This document shows positions 15,571 through 24,951 of a stretch of DNA of 64,000 nt, piece after piece. The stretch comes from REEB95 sp035632055. GTDB taxonomy: Bacteria; Pseudomonadota; Alphaproteobacteria; ATCC43930; CGMCC-115725. Numbering within the stretch: the stretch's first letter is position 1; the number at the start of each line of letters is the position of its first letter. A program made the translations under genes and the position numbers. Under the pieces are notes generated by a model. It did no database searches. It was not told the DNA's origin and worked only from the letters and a program-made list of their open reading frames with translations. The stretch spans positions 3,803 through 67,802 of the forward strand of contig DASQHO010000047.1 in assembly GCA_035632055.1 (NCBI GenBank). Direction: 5' to 3'.

Positions 15571-17652
15571 TCAGCCAGCGCGTAGATAACGAACCGCTGC
15601 GTCGCGGGCGAAGAGATAGAGCAGGGTACGCAGCGCAACGCCGCGTGGGCTTTCGAGTTCCGCGTCACGTGCCAGCGCCAGCCGCACCTCTTCGCGCGCG
15701 ATCGGAATGAGATCGGCATGCGCAGCCAAATCCGCGAGTCGGAACGCGGCAAAGCCGCTTTGCCGCGTGCCAAGTACTTCGCCGGCGCCGCGCAGCCGCA
15801 AATCTTCCTCGGCGATGCGGAAGCCGTCATCGCTTTCGCGCAGGATGGACAGGCGCTGCTTCGCGGTCTCGCTCAACGGGGGAGCGTAAAGTAACAAGCA
15901 CGCCGCTGGCTGATCGCCGCGGCCGATACGGCCGCGTAGCTGATGGAGCTGCGCCAGGCCAAAGCGCTCGGCGTGTTCGATCACCATGATGGTGGCGTCG
16001 GTGACATCCACGCCGACTTCGATCACCGTCGTCGCCACCAGTAGATCGATGCCGCCGGATGCGAATTCGGCCATGGCACGATCGCGCTCCGGCCCTTTCA
16101 TTCGGCCGTGCACCAATCCGACGCGATTGCCGAAGATCTGGAACAATTCGGAGAAGCGCGCTTCGGCTGCCTGCAAATCGCTGTCTTCTGACTCTTCGAT
16201 CAGCGGACAGATCCAATAAATCTTGGCGCGCTTGGCGAGCGCGCGGCGGACCGCAGCGATGACTTCGTCGAGGCGCTCGACCGGCACGGCGCTGGTCGTG
16301 GTCTTGGCACGGTTGGCCGGCTTCTCGTCCAGGCGCGATGAATCGAGGTCGCCGTAAGCCGTCATCTCGAGCGTGCGCGGGATCGGCGTCGCCGTCATCA
16401 CGAGGATGTCCACCGCGGATCCTTTGCCCGCAAGCTGGACACGCTGCTCGACGCCGAAACGGTGCTGCTCGTCGATAACCGCCAGCGCCAAATCCTTGAA
16501 CGCGACGTCGTCTTGGAACAGCGCATGGGTGCCGACGGCGATCTGGATTTCGCCGGCCGCGAGACGGTCGAGGAACTCGGTCCGCGCGCGGCCTTTCTCG
16601 CGGCCCGTGAGCAGCGCGATCGCGATGCCGGAATCCTTCGCTAGGGAGGCCAACGTCGTGAAATGCTGCCGCGCCAAGATTTCGGTCGGCGCCATCAGCG
16701 CCGCCTGGCCGCCGGCCTCGACCGCGTCGCAAATCGCCAGCAGCGCGACCACCGTCTTGCCGCTGCCGACGTCGCCTTGCAGCAGCCGGTTCATGCGCGA
16801 AGGCTGCGCCATGTCGGCGGCGATCTCGCCGAGCGCGCGCCGCTGTGCGCCGGTGAGCTGAAAGGGCAGAGTGCGTTCGACACACTGGCGCAAATCACCT
16901 TTGGCGGCGATGGAGCGGCCCGGGCGCTTGCGGCTGCGCGCACGCAGCAGCGCGATGGTCAGCTGGTTGGCGAGCAACTCGTCGTAGGCGAGCCGTTGGC
17001 GCGCCGGATGCGTCGGTAACAGATCCTCCGGTCTGGCTGGCGCATGCACGGCGGTGATTGCCGCACGCCATGTCGGCCAGCCGCGGCGCTTCATTAATTC
17101 GGCGTCGCTCCATTCGTCGAGTTGCGGCGCACGTACCAGCGCCGCTTCGATTGCCTTGTGCACGATGCGAAGGGTCAAGCCGGCAGTCAGGCGATACACC
17201 GGTTCGATCAGCTTCATGCTGTCGAGCGCCGCCGGATCGAGGATGTAATCCGGATGCGTCATCTGGGTTTGATTATTGAATCTTTCCACCTTGCCACTGA
17301 CAATGCGGCTCGCGCCGACCGGCAATTGCCGTTCCAACCAGTCGCCTTTGACGTGAAAGAAGACGAGAAACAGCACACCGCTTACGTCGCGGCAGCGCAC
17401 ACGATAGGGCTGCCGCGGATTGTGCGGCTTCTGGTGCTGCTCGACCGTAACGGTCAGGGTGGCGATGCGGCCTTCGGGTGCGTCCGCCACTTTCGGCCGA
17501 AAGCTGCGATCGACGAGATCGACCGGCAGATGCCACAGCAGATCGACGACATGCGGCCCACACAGTTTCTGGAGCAGCTTGCCCAGGCGCGGTCCAACGC
17601 CCTTGAGATCGGTGACCTCGGCAAAAAGGGGGTTGAGGATCGCAGGCCGCAC
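15571..17652 (-). CDS. recG: ATP-dependent DNA helicase RecG
   Basis: This 693-residue helicase remodels stalled forks and Holliday junctions. The N-terminal wedge domain with an OB fold starts with 'VTDLKGVGPRLGKLLQ'. Walker A is 'LLQGDVGSGKTVVA', Walker B is the DEQH box in 'LAVIDEQHRFGVEQR', and motif III is 'VMTATPIPRTL'. 'LVHGRMKGPERD' and 'RFGLAQLHQLRGRIGRG' (motif VI) follow. The start is GTG 17652, giving the family-typical 'RPAILNPLF' beginning. Length is normal. It lies in the same neighbourhood as sdhE and mfd, as in many alphaproteobacteria, but an amidohydrolase gene is inserted between. Confidence 0.97.
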   Translation of the reverse strand: MRPAILNPLFAEVTDLKGVGPRLGKLLQKLCGPHVVDLLWHLPVDLVDRSFRPKVADAPEGRIATLTVTVEQHQKPHNPRQPYRVRCRDVSGVLFLVFFHVKGDWLERQLPVGASRIVSGKVERFNNQTQMTHPDYILDPAALDSMKLIEPVYRLTAGLTLRIVHKAIEAALVRAPQLDEWSDAELMKRRGWPTWRAAITAVHAPARPEDLLPTHPARQRLAYDELLANQLTIALLRARSRKRPGRSIAAKGDLRQCVERTLPFQLTGAQRRALGEIAADMAQPSRMNRLLQGDVGSGKTVVALLAICDAVEAGGQAALMAPTEILARQHFTTLASLAKDSGIAIALLTGREKGRARTEFLDRLAAGEIQIAVGTHALFQDDVAFKDLALAVIDEQHRFGVEQRVQLAGKGSAVDILVMTATPIPRTLEMTAYGDLDSSRLDEKPANRAKTTTSAVPVERLDEVIAAVRRALAKRAKIYWICPLIEESEDSDLQAAEARFSELFQIFGNRVGLVHGRMKGPERDRAMAEFASGGIDLLVATTVIEVGVDVTDATIMVIEHAERFGLAQLHQLRGRIGRGDQPAACLLLYAPPLSETAKQRLSILRESDDGFRIAEEDLRLRGAGEVLGTRQSGFAAFRLADLAAHADLIPIAREEVRLALARDAELESPRGVALRTLLYLFARDAAVRYLRAG

Positions 17653-17671
17653 CGCGCGCCGCCGATGCGCC

Positions 17672-18640
17672 TCAGACCTTGAGCTTCAACAGCCGCCGCG
17701 CATTGCCATTGAGCAAGGTTTCCTTGTCGGCAGCAGGCAGCGTCAACTCCTCGAGCGCCCATTTGGTGCCCGGCGGATTCGGCACGAACGGATAGTCGAC
17801 CGAGAACATAATGCGGTCGAGGCCCATCTCCTTGATGCAATAGTCGAGAGCGTTGTTGGAGAAGAAGCCGCTGGTCGTGATGTAGAAATTGCGCAGGAAT
17901 TTCTCGCGAAAGCCCTCGGCGTGCTTGCCGTCGCGCGCGAGCGCCATGTTGACACGCCAGAGCAGGAAGGGAAGTCCTTCGCCGAGGTGCCCGAGGATGA
18001 TCTTGATCTTGGGATAGGCCTCGAGCACGCCCGACAGCACCAGGCGGACGCCGAGCGTCGCGGTCTCGATGGTGAAGCCCCAGGCGGCATTGCCAAGCGA
18101 AGGATGCTTGGCGAGGTAATCCTTGAGATAGACCTCGACGACCGCCGGATGCGGCATCGCAGGGTGGAAATAAAGCGGCACGTCGAGCGCCTGAGCACGC
18201 TCGAAGATCGGCCAGAAACGCTTGTCATCGGGAAACACGCCGTTCGATAGGCCGTGGATCATCGCGCCGACAAAGCCGAGCTTGGCAACGCAACGCTCCA
18301 ACTCGTCGGCCGCGTGCTTGGCTTCGGTCGTCGTCGGCAGCGCGGCAAAGGCGCCGAAGCGCTTGGGATGCGCTTTGACCACATCGGCGAGCCGGTCGTT
18401 GACGCTGCGTGCGACTTGCAGCGCGGACTCCGCCGGCAGGCGCTGGGTCGCCGGCGCACCGAGCGACAGCACCTGATAGTCGATGCCGGCTTCGTCCATT
18501 TCCTTGAGGCGGAGTTCGCCGAGATCGTCGAGCCGCTTGGCTAATTCCGGGTTCTTTCGGCCCTCAAGGTGCGTCAGCGCGGTGATCTGCGGGTCGTGAT
18601 AATGTTCCTCAAGCGCGACGATGTAGGGCTTGTTGGCCAT
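17672..18640 (-). CDS. Amidohydrolase family protein (ACMSD/resorcylate-decarboxylase type)
   Basis: The 322-residue TIM-barrel protein is of the amidohydrolase_2 superfamily. The N-terminal 'VALEEHYHDP' replaces the HxH metal site with Glu-x-His, as in the gamma-resorcylate decarboxylase subgroup. 'YFHPAMPHP' supplies a metal-binding His, 'IILGHLGEGLPFLLWR' carries the catalytic His/Glu, and 'MFSVDYPF' the conserved Asp. Members decarboxylate aromatic acids or hydrolyse related substrates using a divalent metal. It is the first gene upstream of recG on the same strand (19 bases), so the two may be cotranscribed. The substrate is unknown. Confidence 0.82.
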   Translation of the reverse strand: MANKPYIVALEEHYHDPQITALTHLEGRKNPELAKRLDDLGELRLKEMDEAGIDYQVLSLGAPATQRLPAESALQVARSVNDRLADVVKAHPKRFGAFAALPTTTEAKHAADELERCVAKLGFVGAMIHGLSNGVFPDDKRFWPIFERAQALDVPLYFHPAMPHPAVVEVYLKDYLAKHPSLGNAAWGFTIETATLGVRLVLSGVLEAYPKIKIILGHLGEGLPFLLWRVNMALARDGKHAEGFREKFLRNFYITTSGFFSNNALDYCIKEMGLDRIMFSVDYPFVPNPPGTKWALEELTLPAADKETLLNGNARRLLKLKV

Positions 18641-18774
18641 CCGCGTCCTCCCTGCGCTCGCTTTCTAACAGGCGCTCCATCGGCTGTCATCCCGGCGCCG
18701 CATGGGCCGATGCGTCTTTGGTGCTTGTACGCCGCGAAATACAGCGCAATATCCCGTGCCGAGACAGCCCCGCT

Positions 18775-19041
18775 ATGGCACAGGAAGAAGACGGGGTGGA
18801 GAAGCAACGCAAGCGGCTGCTCTACCAAAGCCGCCACCGCGGCACCAAGGAAAGCGACCTCTTCCTGGGCGCTTTCGCGGACCACTATTTGCCAAATTTC
18901 GGCGTGGCCGAGCTCGCGGAGTATGAATCCATCCTCGCCGCGGACGACGATACGCTGTTCGACTGGGTCTACGGCCGCGTCAAGCCGCCGCACGACGGCG
19001 CGGTGCTGCGCCTGCTACTTGCATTCCGGTTCCACCCTTGA
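18775..19041 (+). CDS. sdhE: FAD assembly factor SdhE (succinate dehydrogenase flavinylation)
   Basis: The 88-residue five-helix protein promotes covalent FAD attachment to SdhA. The signature RGxxE appears as 'RHRGTKESDLFLGAFAD' around residues 20-36, where the Arg-Gly and Glu contact the flavoprotein. It is followed by the family pattern 'YESILAADDDTLFDWVYGR'. ATG 18775 gives the standard N-terminus; the open frame continues further upstream without similarity. The stop TGA (19039-19041) overlaps the TTG start of mfd, so the two are translationally coupled. Confidence 0.93.
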   Translation: MAQEEDGVEKQRKRLLYQSRHRGTKESDLFLGAFADHYLPNFGVAELAEYESILAADDDTLFDWVYGRVKPPHDGAVLRLLLAFRFHP

Positions 19042-22000
19042 GCACGCTCAACGCCTTTATTGACGCGCCGCCGCGCAGCGAGCGCCTCGTTCTCGCCAAC
19101 GCGCCGGAAGGCCATGATGCTTTCGTGCTTGGCGGCCTCGTTGTGCGCACCGGTCGTACCCTGATTCATGTCGGCCGCGACGACGGCCGCATGGCGCGTA
19201 TGCGTTCCGCGTTGGGATTCTTTTATCCCGAGCTCGAAGTGCGGACATTCCCAGCCTGGGACTGCCTGCCGTACGATCGCGTCTCGCCCAACCCCGAGAT
19301 TGTCTCGCGGCGCATTGCGACGCTGGCCGAGTTGGCCGCTGGCCATTCCGCGCCGCAGATCGTTCTGACGACGGTCAACGCCGCGATCCAGCGCGTGCCG
19401 CCGCGCAAGCTCTTTGCCGAACGCACGCTGATTCTCGAACGCGGCAGCGATATGCCGCTCGACCGGCTCAAGAGCTTCCTCGAGCGCAACGGATACAACC
19501 GCGCCGAGACGGTACGCGAGGCGGGCGAATATGCGGTGCGTGGCGGCCTGGTCGATCTCTACCCGTCGGGTGCGCCCGCGCCGTTGCGGCTCGACTTCTT
19601 CGGCGATCGGCTCGAGGCGATCCGCTCATTCGATCCGCTGAGTCAACGCAGTGCCGGCGCGCTCGAACGCGCCGATCTGAAGCCAATGAGCGAAGTACTG
19701 CTCGATCAGCCGGTGATCGAGCGCTTCCGCTCGCGCTACCGGCAGGAATTCGGCACCGGCGTACAGGACGATCCGCTGTATGGATCGGTCAGCGCCGGCC
19801 GGCGGCACGCGGGCATGGAGCATTTTCTGCCGCTGTTCTATGAAAGCCTCGACACGCTCTTCGATTATTTGCCCGGCGCGGACATCGTCCTCGACCATCA
19901 GGCGGAAGAGGTCCGCGGCGAACGGACGGTCGCTATTGCGGATTTCCATAATGCGCGCGAGACAACCCCGGTCACGCGCGGTGTACTCGGCACGGCACCG
20001 GTCTATCGGCCTCTGCGGCCCGAACTGCTGTACCTCGGTGATAAAGAATGGTCTGAAGTGCTCGCCAGCCGCCACGTCGCGCAGCTGTCGCCATTCGCCG
20101 CGCCCGAAAGCGTTACGTCGTTCAATGCCGATGCGCGGCCGGGGCTGGATTTCAGCGCGGCGCGCGCCGATCCCAACGTCAACCTGTTCGACGCGGTGCG
20201 CCAGCAGCTCGAAGCCGAAGCCGCCGCCGGACGTCGTGCGTTGATCGTCGCCTACAGCACCGGCTCGGCCGAGCGCCTCAAGGCAGTAATGAAGGACCAC
20301 GGCATAGCCGAACCGGCTTTCGTTGAATTCTGGCAGGGCTTTCTCGATTTGCCGAAGGGACACGTCGGGCTTGGGGTGCTGCCGCTCGAACGCGGCTACG
20401 TCGCCGGCGATGCGACGCTCGTCACCGAACAGGACATTCTCGGCGACCGTCTGGCGCGACCGGCGCGGCGGCGGACCAATCTCGACCAGTTCGTCGCCGA
20501 AGTCGCGACGCTGACACTCGGCGATCTTGTCGTCCACGCCGACCACGGCATCGGCCGTTATGATGGGCTGGTGACGCTCGAAGTCGCCGGCGCGCCGCAC
20601 GATTGCCTGCGGTTGATCTATGCCGGCGATGACAAACTGTTCGTGCCGGTCGAGAACATCGAAGTGCTTTCGCGCTATGGCTCTGAAGACGCGGCGGCGC
20701 AACTCGATCGCCTCGGCGGCGTGGCGTGGCAGTCGCGCAAGGCGCGCGTCAAAGCGCGTATTCGCGACATCGCCGGAGATCTGATCCAACTCGCGGCCGA
20801 GCGCCAGCTCAAGGAAGGCGAGGCGATGGCGACGCCCGAGGGATCATATGATGAATTCGCCGCGCGCTTTCCGTATCCCGAGACCGACGACCAGGATAAG
20901 GCGATCCGCGACACGCTCGGCGATTTATCGTCTGGCCGGCCGACCGATCGCCTAATCTGCGGTGACGTCGGCTTTGGCAAGACTGAGGTGGCGCTTCGTG
21001 CCGCCTTCATTGCGGTGATGACGGGGACGCAGGTCGCCGTCGTGGTACCAACCACCTTGCTGGCGCGCCAGCATTACCGCACCTTTGTCAACCGCTTCGC
21101 CGGTCTGCCAGTCAGGATCGAGCAACTGTCGCGCTTCGTGCCGCCAAAGCGTGCCGAGCAAATTAGGAAGGACCTGACCGAGGGCCGTATTGACATCGTC
21201 ATCGGCACGCACTCGTTGCTCGGGAAAGGCGTCGGATTCCGACATCTCGGCTTGCTGGTGATTGACGAGGAACAGCATTTCGGCGTCGCGCAGAAGGAAC
21301 GGCTGAAGAAGCTCAAGGCGAACGTCCATGTCGTCACACTGACCGCAACACCGATTCCGCGCACTTTGCAGATGGCGCTCGCCGGCGTGCGCGAGATGAG
21401 CATCATCGCCACGCCGCCGATGGACCGGCTGGCGGTGCGCACCTTCGTCATGGCGTGGGATACGGTTGTGGTGCGCGAGGCGATTCTGCGCGAGCTGCAT
21501 CGCGGTGGACAGGTATTCTGCGTCGTGCCGCGCATTGCCGATATTGCCGACGTCGAGCACGAACTGAAACAGCTCGTGCCCGAGGCGCGTCTGGCGGTGG
21601 CACACGGTCAGTTGGCCCCGACGCAACTCGACAAGGTGATGACGGCCTTCGACGATGGCGCCTTCGACGTGCTGCTGTGCACCGACATCGTCGAAAGCGG
21701 GCTCGATATCCCGACCGCCAACACGTTGATCGTCCATCGCGCCGATATGTTCGGTCTGGCGCAGCTCTATCAGCTCAGGGGCCGTATCGGCCGCGGCAAG
21801 ATCCGCGCCTATGCTTATCTGACGCTGCCGCCGGGCAAAGTGCTGTCGTCCACCGCCGAGCGCCGGCTCGAAGTGATGCAGACGCTCGACCAGTTGGGCG
21901 CCGGCTTCACGCTGGCAAGCCACGATCTCGACATTCGCGGTGCGGGCAATCTCTTGGGTGAGGAGCAGTCGGGCCATATTCGAGAAGTCGGCGTAGAGCT

Positions 22001-22547
22001 CTATCAACACCTATTGGAAGAGGCGATTGCGACCGCGCGCGCCGGCGGCGATCAAGCCAACGCTGAAGCCGAATGGACGCCGCAGATCGCCATCGGCACC
22101 TCGGTGCTGATCCCCGAAAATTATGTCGCCGATCTCAATGTGCGGCTCGGCCTTTATCGCCGCATTGCCAACCTGGTCGATCGGCAGGAGATCGAGGCGT
22201 TCGCCGCCGAACTCATCGATCGTTTCGGCAAACTGCCGCACGAGGTCGAGAACCTGCTCGAGATCATCGCCATTAAGCGGCTGTGCCGCGAAGCCGGCGT
22301 CGAGAAGATCGAGGCCGGCCCCAAAGGCGCGGCGATCACCTTCCATGCCGGCAGTGTCGCCGATCCAGCGGCGCTGGTGCATTGGATCGCAAGCCAGGCG
22401 GGCAGCGCGCGGCTGCGGCCGGATCAGCGCCTGGTCATAGTGCGCGATTGGGACGACACGCGCGCGCGCATCAAGGGCGTGATTCAGTTGCTTGAAAAAT
22501 TGACGGCGATTGCCGCAGGCCCGCAACCAGTCGCCGCGCGCGGCTAA
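19038..22547 (+). CDS. mfd: Transcription-repair coupling factor
   Basis: This 1169-residue full-length Mfd displaces RNA polymerase stalled at lesions and recruits UvrA. The UvrB-homology module occupies about residues 1-340. The CarD-like RNA polymerase-interacting domain is around 490-560 ('LTLGDLVVHADHGIGRY'). The helicase has Walker A 'ICGDVGFGKTEVA', Walker B 'LLVIDEEQHFGVAQKE', 'TLTATPIPRTL' and 'QLRGRIGRG'. The TRCF C-terminal domain ends at 1150. The start is TTG at 19038, overlapping the sdhE stop, an arrangement that probably keeps expression low. Confidence 0.97.
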   Translation: MSTLNAFIDAPPRSERLVLANAPEGHDAFVLGGLVVRTGRTLIHVGRDDGRMARMRSALGFFYPELEVRTFPAWDCLPYDRVSPNPEIVSRRIATLAELAAGHSAPQIVLTTVNAAIQRVPPRKLFAERTLILERGSDMPLDRLKSFLERNGYNRAETVREAGEYAVRGGLVDLYPSGAPAPLRLDFFGDRLEAIRSFDPLSQRSAGALERADLKPMSEVLLDQPVIERFRSRYRQEFGTGVQDDPLYGSVSAGRRHAGMEHFLPLFYESLDTLFDYLPGADIVLDHQAEEVRGERTVAIADFHNARETTPVTRGVLGTAPVYRPLRPELLYLGDKEWSEVLASRHVAQLSPFAAPESVTSFNADARPGLDFSAARADPNVNLFDAVRQQLEAEAAAGRRALIVAYSTGSAERLKAVMKDHGIAEPAFVEFWQGFLDLPKGHVGLGVLPLERGYVAGDATLVTEQDILGDRLARPARRRTNLDQFVAEVATLTLGDLVVHADHGIGRYDGLVTLEVAGAPHDCLRLIYAGDDKLFVPVENIEVLSRYGSEDAAAQLDRLGGVAWQSRKARVKARIRDIAGDLIQLAAERQLKEGEAMATPEGSYDEFAARFPYPETDDQDKAIRDTLGDLSSGRPTDRLICGDVGFGKTEVALRAAFIAVMTGTQVAVVVPTTLLARQHYRTFVNRFAGLPVRIEQLSRFVPPKRAEQIRKDLTEGRIDIVIGTHSLLGKGVGFRHLGLLVIDEEQHFGVAQKERLKKLKANVHVVTLTATPIPRTLQMALAGVREMSIIATPPMDRLAVRTFVMAWDTVVVREAILRELHRGGQVFCVVPRIADIADVEHELKQLVPEARLAVAHGQLAPTQLDKVMTAFDDGAFDVLLCTDIVESGLDIPTANTLIVHRADMFGLAQLYQLRGRIGRGKIRAYAYLTLPPGKVLSSTAERRLEVMQTLDQLGAGFTLASHDLDIRGAGNLLGEEQSGHIREVGVELYQHLLEEAIATARAGGDQANAEAEWTPQIAIGTSVLIPENYVADLNVRLGLYRRIANLVDRQEIEAFAAELIDRFGKLPHEVENLLEIIAIKRLCREAGVEKIEAGPKGAAITFHAGSVADPAALVHWIASQAGSARLRPDQRLVIVRDWDDTRARIKGVIQLLEKLTAIAAGPQPVAARG

Positions 22548-22550
22548 GAC

Positions 22551-23195
22551 TTACCCGGCCGCGCGGCTGGGTCCGTTCTGCACCAGGTCGAATACCGGAA
22601 GGAAGAATGGCGGCTCCTGCGCGCCGGAAATTGCGTACTGGCCGGCGAAGATGAAGCAGGGCACGGCGTTGATACCGAGGCGCCGTGCGCCGGCATCGTC
22701 CGCCGTCACTTCGGCGCGCTCGCTGGTGCTGGCAAGAAATTCGCGTGCCGCTTTCGCGTCAAGACCGCCGTCTCCGGCGATTGCCGCCAGCGTGTCGCGA
22801 TCACCGATATCGCGGCCTTCAATAAAATAGGCGGCGAACAGCCGGTCGACCAGCTCGTTAGCGCGACCCATGCGCTGCGCAAAACGCACGAGCCGATGGG
22901 CAGGTAACGTGTTGGGCGTGCGCTCGATTTTCTCGAAAGCGAACGGGATACCGACGGTGGCGCCAGCGTCGATCGCCGCCTGGTTGATGCGCTTGGCGTG
23001 CGCCTGGCCGCCGAACTTGGCCGACAAGTAGTCTCCCCGCGCCATGCCTTCCGCCGGCATGTCGGGATTGAGCTGGAATGGTCGCCAGGTGATGTTCGGC
23101 GCGATCGCCGGGCGCTGCGCCAGCGCGGCCTCGAGCCGGCGCTTGCCGATGAAGCACCACGGGCAGATGACGTCGGCAACGATATCGATGCGCAT
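22551..23195 (-). CDS. DsbA family oxidoreductase (FrnE-like, CPWC)
   Basis: The product has 214 residues with a thioredoxin fold and an inserted helical domain. The active site 'VICPWCFIGKRRLE' sits at residues 10-23, right at the N-terminus and without a signal peptide, so the protein is cytoplasmic. 'INAVPCFIFAGQYAISGAQ' near the C-terminus has the cis-Pro loop. This pattern is that of the FrnE/2-hydroxychromene-isomerase-like branch. The function is thiol redox chemistry of unknown target. The gene converges on mfd with only three bases between the stops. Confidence 0.87.
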   Translation of the reverse strand: MRIDIVADVICPWCFIGKRRLEAALAQRPAIAPNITWRPFQLNPDMPAEGMARGDYLSAKFGGQAHAKRINQAAIDAGATVGIPFAFEKIERTPNTLPAHRLVRFAQRMGRANELVDRLFAAYFIEGRDIGDRDTLAAIAGDGGLDAKAAREFLASTSERAEVTADDAGARRLGINAVPCFIFAGQYAISGAQEPPFFLPVFDLVQNGPSRAAG

Positions 23196-23322
23196 GCCGC
23201 ATCATAACACAGCTCGCCCGACGGGCCGTGGGCGTTAGCGTTATTAGCGTTAATGGATGTCGTCGACGCGTCACGCTTGAGCCGCAGTCGCCAGGCCGCT
23301 TAAGCTTGGGCCGGGGAAGGAA

Positions 23323-24951
23323 ATGTCGGGCATCTACGATGAGGCGCATCTGCAACGCGGCGCGGCGAACCACGCGCCGCTGACTCCGATTTCATTCCTC
23401 GTCCGCGCCGCCGCGATCTTTCCCGATAAGCCGGCGGTGATCCATGGTGACAGGATCATCACGTATGCCGAATTGTTGCTGCGCTGCCGCCGTCTCGCCA
23501 GCGCGTTGCGCGCGCGCGGCATCGGCAAGGGCGACACGGTCTCAGTGATGGCGCCCAACGTGCCGGCGATGCTCGAGGCACATTATGGCATCGCCATGGC
23601 CGGCGCGGTACTCAACGCGCTCAACTATCGGCTCGATGCCAAGACCATCGCTTTCATCTTCGGTCATGCCGAAACTAAGCTGCTGATTACCGACCGCGAA
23701 TTCTCGCCGACCATCAAGGAGGCGCTGGCGCTCACCGCGCACAAACCGTTCGTCGTCGATATCGATGACCCGCTGTTCACCGGTGGCGAACTGCTCGGCC
23801 AGATCGAATATGAGGCGTTTCTCACCACGGGCGATCCGGCTTCTGACGTTTCGCTCCCGGACGATGAGTGGCAGGCCTATTCGCTCAACTACACATCGGG
23901 CACGACTGGCAATCCAAAGGGTGTCGTCTATCATCACCGCGGCGCATTCCTGAATGCGGTCGGCGACGTGATGTATTTCGGCCTGTCGCCGCAAGCCATC
24001 TATCTGTGGACGCTGCCGATGTTTCACTGCAACGGCTGGTGCTACACTTGGGCGGTGACCGCGGCCTGCGGCACGCATGTCTGTCTGCGCCGCCTCGATC
24101 CGGCACAAGTCTTCGCCTTGATCGAGAAACATCGCGTCACGCACCTGTGCGGTGCGCCGATCGTGCTCAACCTGCTGGCCTATGCGCCGGACAGTGCCAA
24201 GCGGCGGTTTGACCATCCGGTTAAGGTGATGACCGGCGGCGCCGCACCGCCTTCGACCATCATCGCCAATATGGAACAACTCGGATTCAGCGTGACCCAC
24301 GGCTACGGCCTGACGGAAAGCTACGGCCCTGCAACCATCTGCTTCGCGCAGGACGATTGGCCGGGATTGCCGCTGGCGGAGCGCACTGCCCGCATGGCGC
24401 GGCAAGGGATGGAGGTCGCGACGCTGGCCGGCGCGCGCGTTGTGGACGCGAAGTTTGCTGATGTGCCGTCCGACGGCGCGGCGATCGGCGAGATCGTGCT
24501 GCGGGCCAACACCGTGATGAAGGGCTATCTCAAGAATGCGAAAGCAACCGCCGAGGCTTTCGCCGGCGGCTGGTTCCACACCGGCGACCTCGCCGTGCGG
24601 CATCCCGACGGCTATATCGAGATCAAGGACCGCGCCAAGGACATCATTATATCGGGCGGCGAGAACATCTCGTCGCTCGAGGTCGAGGAGGCGCTCTACA
24701 AGCATCCGGCGGTGATGGAGGCGGCGGTGGTGGCGCGGCCGGACGAAAAGTGGGGCGAGACGCCGTGCGCTTTTGTGGCGCTCAAGCCGGGTGCGCAGGC
24801 GACGGCGGATGACGTCGTCGCCTTTTGCCGCACCAATCTGGCGCACTTCAAGGTGCCGCGCATGGTCGTGTTCGGTCCGCTTCCGAAAACCTCCACCGGC
24901 AAGATTCAGAAATACCTGCTGCGCGAGCAGGCCAAGAGCCTGACACCGTGA
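23323..24951 (+). CDS. Acyl-CoA synthetase (AMP-dependent ligase)
   Basis: This 542-residue ANL-superfamily enzyme activates a carboxylic acid through an acyl-AMP to its CoA thioester. The P-loop is 'LNYTSGTTGNPKGVVYHHRG', followed by 'PMFHCNGWCYTW', the adenine site 'THGYGLTESYGP', 'GWFHTGDLAV', the hinge 'IKDRAKDIIISGGENIS' and the catalytic Lys in 'PKTSTGKIQKYLLRE'. The pattern matches the medium/long-chain and 3-methylmercaptopropionyl-CoA ligase branch. AAGGAA precedes the ATG. The stop overlaps a GTG of the next gene, an SDR, so the two probably work on the same substrate. Confidence 0.92.
   Translation: MSGIYDEAHLQRGAANHAPLTPISFLVRAAAIFPDKPAVIHGDRIITYAELLLRCRRLASALRARGIGKGDTVSVMAPNVPAMLEAHYGIAMAGAVLNALNYRLDAKTIAFIFGHAETKLLITDREFSPTIKEALALTAHKPFVVDIDDPLFTGGELLGQIEYEAFLTTGDPASDVSLPDDEWQAYSLNYTSGTTGNPKGVVYHHRGAFLNAVGDVMYFGLSPQAIYLWTLPMFHCNGWCYTWAVTAACGTHVCLRRLDPAQVFALIEKHRVTHLCGAPIVLNLLAYAPDSAKRRFDHPVKVMTGGAAPPSTIIANMEQLGFSVTHGYGLTESYGPATICFAQDDWPGLPLAERTARMARQGMEVATLAGARVVDAKFADVPSDGAAIGEIVLRANTVMKGYLKNAKATAEAFAGGWFHTGDLAVRHPDGYIEIKDRAKDIIISGGENISSLEVEEALYKHPAVMEAAVVARPDEKWGETPCAFVALKPGAQATADDVVAFCRTNLAHFKVPRMVVFGPLPKTSTGKIQKYLLREQAKSLTP

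Noticed and set aside
23232..23252. Three copies of GCGTTA before the acyl-CoA ligase gene
   Set aside because: Too short and irregular to call a repeat element; no matching copies noticed elsewhere.
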